Below, in pieces: positions 47,801 through 53,800 of a stretch of 64,000 nucleotides of DNA (positions are counted from its first letter, which is position 1; each line of letters opens with the position of its first letter). Below the pieces are notes generated by a model. It saw only the letters and a list, made by a program, of their open reading frames with translations, was not told the origin of the DNA and ran no database searches. The translations under genes were made by a program, and so were the position numbers. The DNA comes from Cornus controversa (Eukaryota; Streptophyta; Magnoliopsida; Cornales; Cornaceae), in assembly GCA_026545225.1 (NCBI GenBank), contig CM048849.1:8148041-8212040 (forward strand), written 5' to 3'.

Positions 47801-50800
47801 TGCTCTCAGTTTATCAATGATCCATTAAAACTTTCGAAACATAAATTAGCAAGGGAAAAAAAACAGAAATGAGTGGAATGCCAATAAAGCCAAACTAATA
47901 ACTAGAAAGAAAAAAGAGGAGTATGAAAACCAAACTAGAAGAAGCTAATCCCTGTCATAATGTTTAACACAGCATTAAACCACAATATAGCATGAACAAA
48001 ATGGACGCACTTCGCCGCATTGTAAACACAAAATATCATTACAAATCAAGAAATGCAAGAAAAATCTAGAACTGCATACCTCCATAAGAGAATTACTTTG
48101 GGATCAAGATCTTTCTCAATGTCTCTAATTTCTGAGTTATTAACATTTGACAACTGTTGCAATGAACAGGCATACAATTGGATATAACGTCGGCGAAGCA
48201 GACACATATGCTGAATTTGGTCCCATGAAAACCGATAGCTGAATCAGTAAGCATATAAACAGTTAGTTTGAACAATAGAAAAGCAACATTAATGATGATT
48301 TGTTGAACAGAAAAAGTTCCAACTTGCACGGAAAACCTCAAAAAGGAAAAATCAAATATTTGAAAATGGAGGGAGCATGGAAAAGCAGTTGTCCCTAATT
48401 TCAGTTTTCGTCAATTTATAACTCAAATGATCATCAAACAACTACCATATTGAATGAATTCATATACAATACCACACTTTCTTCTGCTGCAGGCCAGCTT
48501 GAGCAGCATAACGCCACCACAAATGTGGAGCCTCTGAAACAGGCAGCACAGGTCTTAAATGGGAAACGTCCACATATGTCTTATATCTTGAAACTACCTC
48601 AAAAAGTCTTATCCAATCATGATATTGAGCCTGTGAGAAGAAAACCGAGTGATAAATCAAATATACAGTTCATTTGGTTGCCAAGGCAAAACAATTAAAG
48701 GGAAAAATACACTAAAGCCTGCTCCATAGCTCTATAATTTTCAAAGAAAGCAAGATTTAGCACCTCCGTAATTGTCAAAGAAACATCACTAAGGATAAGA
48801 GAAGCTGTCTCAAATGGAATCTCCGGATTATTTCTTTCCTGCTTTCCCAAACGGTGATATTTAAGGACACCATTGATCGGGGAGACAAAGTAGTTGCGAT
48901 TCTGAGCCCATCTAGACACCATTTTGTTATCATTTGCTGGTTCACGGATACCATCCTCAAAAATCTAGAAGATATATAAAAAGAAAAGAAGAAAGAATGG
49001 AAAAAGTAGTATTAGAAGTCTGATAAGAATGTTATGAACAACATCACTTTATATTAATTCCTAATTATTTTCCATGAGCGAGTGATGGAATTACCCGGAA
49101 AGGGCACAAATTCCATAAAATGATAGCATACCTCAATCCATTCCCTCGGACTAAGATCCTCCCATTTCTTGTCCAAGTTCCATGGAAGGCAGTTTGAATC
49201 ATGGTACACAGCAAGCCTCTCAAGTTGCAATGACTACATCAAGAATATATGCATTTTAGTCCAAATATCGTGGAATAGTAATCCAAAAACGCATAAGCCC
49301 ACATTTCATAAAAAGAGGTACACCCGGTCACTCAATGGAATCAGAGGTATCTTCTTCCTTCTGACTTAATACAAAGATCTATCAAGAAAGATAGAAGCCA
49401 TAGGTTGTTGCTTTCTTCGAATCAAGCAAAGGAAGTATTTTCTTTGCTTGATTCAAAAATAATAATACAAGTAAAGGCCAATGATTAATTTAGAAAATAA
49501 TAATAATAATAATATAAAAATGCCTATAAGCTTATGAAAATATATTATTTCTAATTATAAATATGTCACAACATTTCAAGAGATGAGCACCTTTCACTAA
49601 ATTAAACACTACTTCTATATAAATCCTAGGAAAACTAAAATTATCTACAAAGATAATAAATGGAAACCTAAATCACAATTAGAATAAAAGGCAATTCATA
49701 AAGATTTGTGCATATATTGTTTGTTGGACCCAGTTCATGGAACACGGATGGGCACTTTCCTTAGGAATGTTTATTTTATTGGAATTCTTGTCATTTCATT
49801 AGATTTTCCATAATATGTTTTCCATATCACAAAGTATTAGTGAATAAAAAAATCATATCGTCAACAAAGTATGATGCACCAAAACACATTGATACCAAAA
49901 TGAATGCTTCAAACAATCATTAAGAATTGGCTTAATGGAAAAAAAAATGTACTGCTGGGAATTAATCCCCTTAGTTCAGCGCAATGGAAGTAAATCAAAA
50001 ACAAACACACACACAAACAAGACGAAATTTACATGGTTCAACAAATCGCTTAATCCACGAGCGAAGAATGACAATCTTTATTTCAATACAAAAATTACAC
50101 ACTCTCTTTCTTTCTCTCTCACACAAATTCAACTCAACTCTCTTACAATTCTCTCTCTCTCTCTCTTCACACTTTTCTTCTCTACCTTCTTTTCTCAACC
50201 TCACCTCTATTTATAGATTCTTCAAACCCAATTCCTTGTTGGACAAGGATTACAATTATTTGAAGCCCAACACTTGCCTAATAAAAAATTACCAAATAAA
50301 TTACAGTTCTAAAATAGAATCCTAATTACAATAGGAATATGAGATAATTCCTAACAAACTCCACCTTGGCTCAAATTCGATCTTTATGTGCTCCTCCATA
50401 GCTCCACCTTGACAGAAAAAATCCCTCCACCTCGAACCTAACATCTTCTTCCTTCTTATTGTTCTTTGTCATTCCATCACACTCATCTATCGTGTGCAAA
50501 TTCCAAATTCAAATAATCGAACTTGGAATCTACTCTCACATCACCAAATCGAACTTTCCTTGCTTCTGGGATGAAAGTTGGTGCTAGTACAATTGCCAAG
50601 ACTTTTCCCTTTCCTTGCCACTCCTGATCATCCATCACTCTAGTAGATCTAGAAACAGGCTTTCATTCTGCCTTTGAAACTGCTCCACTTAGCAGAGTAT
50701 TCCCCAATAAAACATAGAGATTATTAACCTTCCTTTCCAATAGCATGATACGTGGCCCTCTTCTAATCTTCATCAACCCATTATTCACTTCACACCAACA

Positions 50801-53800
50801 ACCCTTCGAATTCAAAGCTACTACAGAGATCACATTCCTTCTAACACTTGGAATATGACGTACATTCATTAGAGTTCTTACTAAACCATCCGTTGTCTTG
50901 ATTTTGATTGTTTCAATTCCCATAACATCACAAGAAGCATTATTCCCCATAAATACCTTACCACATGTAGGTTTGTAGGTAGCAAACCACTCTTTACGAG
51001 GACACACGTGAAAAGAACAAGCAGAACTAAGTATCCACTCTTTTGCTTCTCCCTTATTATCTATGATTGATAACACTTCATCAACATCACTTTCTTCATT
51101 TATAGCCTCAGACACAGCAACAGCAGACGCATTTTCCTTTCCTTTTGGACACGACCACTGAAGATGCCCCTTTTCTCCACAATTATAGCACCTTCTTTCC
51201 AACAATGGCTTCAGTACAAAATTCCTGGAGCTCCAAACCTCTTCCTCTCTCGTACAACAAGAGCTTGAGACTAATCATGTTGATCCTCTCAGTTCAATTT
51301 TTCATTGAAGAATAACGCACTCTTAACTTGTTCCATCGTGATTGTATCTCTCCCATAAAGCAAAGTATTAAATAAATGCTTATGAGTAGAGCATATGGAT
51401 ATCAACAATATAATAACTTTATCCTCATCACTAAACTTAACATCAACATTAGAAAAGTCACAAATCTTATTAAACTCACCAAGATGTTCCTGCAAGCTTA
51501 CACCTTTCCTAGGAAGGAGTACAACTCTTGTGTCAAGACTAGTCAGTTGGTGAGATTCTTTCCCATATAAAGATTCTCCAATTTCTTCCACATAACATGC
51601 TACTGAAGCTTCTTTTATCACATCGTACACAGCATCATTTGCAACGCCAATCGAATTGCACTCATCACCCTTGAATTGATATTCTCCCACTTTGCACCAT
51701 CCATCTCTTTTGGTTTGTCGCGCAGTGCCTCTTTTATACGATGTTGAATCAGTATATCTCGCATCCGAACTTGTCACAGACTGAAATTTTTTCTTCCATC
51801 AAACCTTTCGAACAAGTACTTTACATCTATAATAGTAGTCACCATAGCTCTGATACCACTTGTTGGGAATTAATCCCCTTGGTTCGGAACAACGGAATAA
51901 ATCAAAACTAAACACAGACACAAACAAGACAAGATTTACGTGGTTTAGCAAATCGCTTAATCCACGGGCGAAGAACGAGTATCTTTATTTCAATATAAAG
52001 ATTGCACTCTTTCTCTCTCACACAAATTCAACTAGCTCTCTTACAATTCTCTCTCTCTCCACACTTTTCTTCTCTACCTTCCCTTCTCAACCTCACCTCT
52101 ATTTATAGTCTTAAAACCCAATTCCTTGTTGGACAAGGATTACAATTATTTGAAACCCAAGACTTGCCTAACAAAAAAATTACCAAATAAATTACAACTC
52201 TAAAATAAAATCCTAATTACAATAGGAATTTAAGACACAATTCCTAACATGTACTTTGCAAAATGAAATAGTGTCCATATTTTAAAAGCCGTCAGTTTTT
52301 GATAAAATAGGTAAAAATTCTCATCTCAGTATGTGTGTTAATGGAATAGAAGAAGCCCAATTCAGAAAATGAAGACAAGATTTGAAGAAGCTAATAAGCC
52401 CAGTGTGTCTGTTGATGCAAATAAAAAAAACCAAATTCAGAGTACGAGAGAGACGTTGAAGAGCGAGGAAACCCCAAGAAGAGATGAGAGCAAGAGATAG
52501 GAAAGATGCTGTTTTTTGGGGTTTTGATAGGCGTTGAATGTTACGCATTCTAGCCTCCTAACTTGCATATTTTATTATCTTAGTAATAGAATATTTGTGA
52601 TTTTACTTTGTTTTAGCGTTTTTCTTATTTTCAGATCCTTAATTGTAAATTCACTCAAATAATTAATTTTGGACTTTTAAAAATGATATTCAAGGGGGGG
52701 TAAAAGAGGCCAACATCAATTGGATCAAGTCAAGTCAATATTTCAATTCAAAACAGCCCAACGAAGAAGCCTAAAAGGAGTGTAATTGCTTAAAAAAGTT
52801 ATGGGCTGAAATCTAATTTTGCAAAAAAGAAAGTTCTGGACTCAGTTTTGTATCCTGCCCATAACTTCTTATTCGACTGTCAAAACGGCCCAAACTCTTC
52901 ATGGGTTAAATGAAATCCAATTCTGGATCTTTTTCTATTTCATGAAAATTTCATGAAACGGACGTTTACTATGTCAGGGCCGAAGTTCAGCAAAAAAATC
53001 CACCTGATTGGGGCTGCAGGAAAACCTAAGTGCCCCATTTTGGTTTGGAAACTTCAGTTTACTCTTGGCATATAAAAGTGGCGAATTGGGGATGTTTTGG
53101 GGACCTTTGGCTGAAGGTTGAAGAGAAGAAAGATTGGAGAAGAAAGGGGCAGCACTACTTCCATGGAGATGATGTCTTCTTCTTCAACCATTGAGATGTC
53201 TTCTTCCACCATTGAGATGTCTTGTTCCACCATCAGCGGCTAGTTTTTCCACTAGGGTTTTGATGTAGCCCTAACTAGGCACCAATGGTTTGATTGTTCT
53301 AATTATTGGGGATTCTTGTATTCATGCATAGATTGTGTAATTTAGAGGATTCTATTAAGAATTGATCTATAAAGTTTATATTCAATTTCAATGATTTCTT
53401 ATCTTATCTTAGATATTTAATTATTGTGATTGAACTCAATCCCTCTTATTTTCTGTGATTATGAGAGTGATAATTACACATTGGTATTAATTGAATATAT
53501 AATTAAGGTTTTGATGAATTATGCCGAAAAGAAGATGGATCATTCTACACCCAAGAGTAGAATAGAAAGGTAGATGATCCATGCTAATTGAAGATAGTTC
53601 ATACTTAGCCTTGATCATATATAATCTTTCTTGTTAATTGAATGTGAGCTTGTAGCCACCAAAACATATGCATGATATAACTCCCCATAATTGGTTTAAT
53701 TGTCCATTGATTGTGATGTTAGTGATGAAGTCAAAAACCCTAGTTTCATCTTAGCCTTATCTTCACTCATTAGATTTTCTTGCTTCCAATTTTAATTGCA

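Larger units (their letters stand above)
49953..52249 (-). mobile_element. Non-autonomous copia-type element with gag and protease only, TSD TGTAC
   Basis: LTRs 49953-50356 and 51861-52249 both start TGYTGGGAATTAATCCCCTT and end CCTAACA. The target duplication TGTAC is at 49948-49952 and 52250-52254. In minus orientation the 5' LTR is followed by AGTGGTATCAGAGC (perfect initiator-Met site). The 3' LTR is preceded by GAGCCAAGGTGGAGTT, purine-rich. The 1.5-kb interior encodes gag, a nucleocapsid knuckle and a degenerate protease/pre-integrase segment. There is no integrase, RT or RNase H, and no sign of a recent deletion scar. It is 2297 bp in all. Confidence 0.9.
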
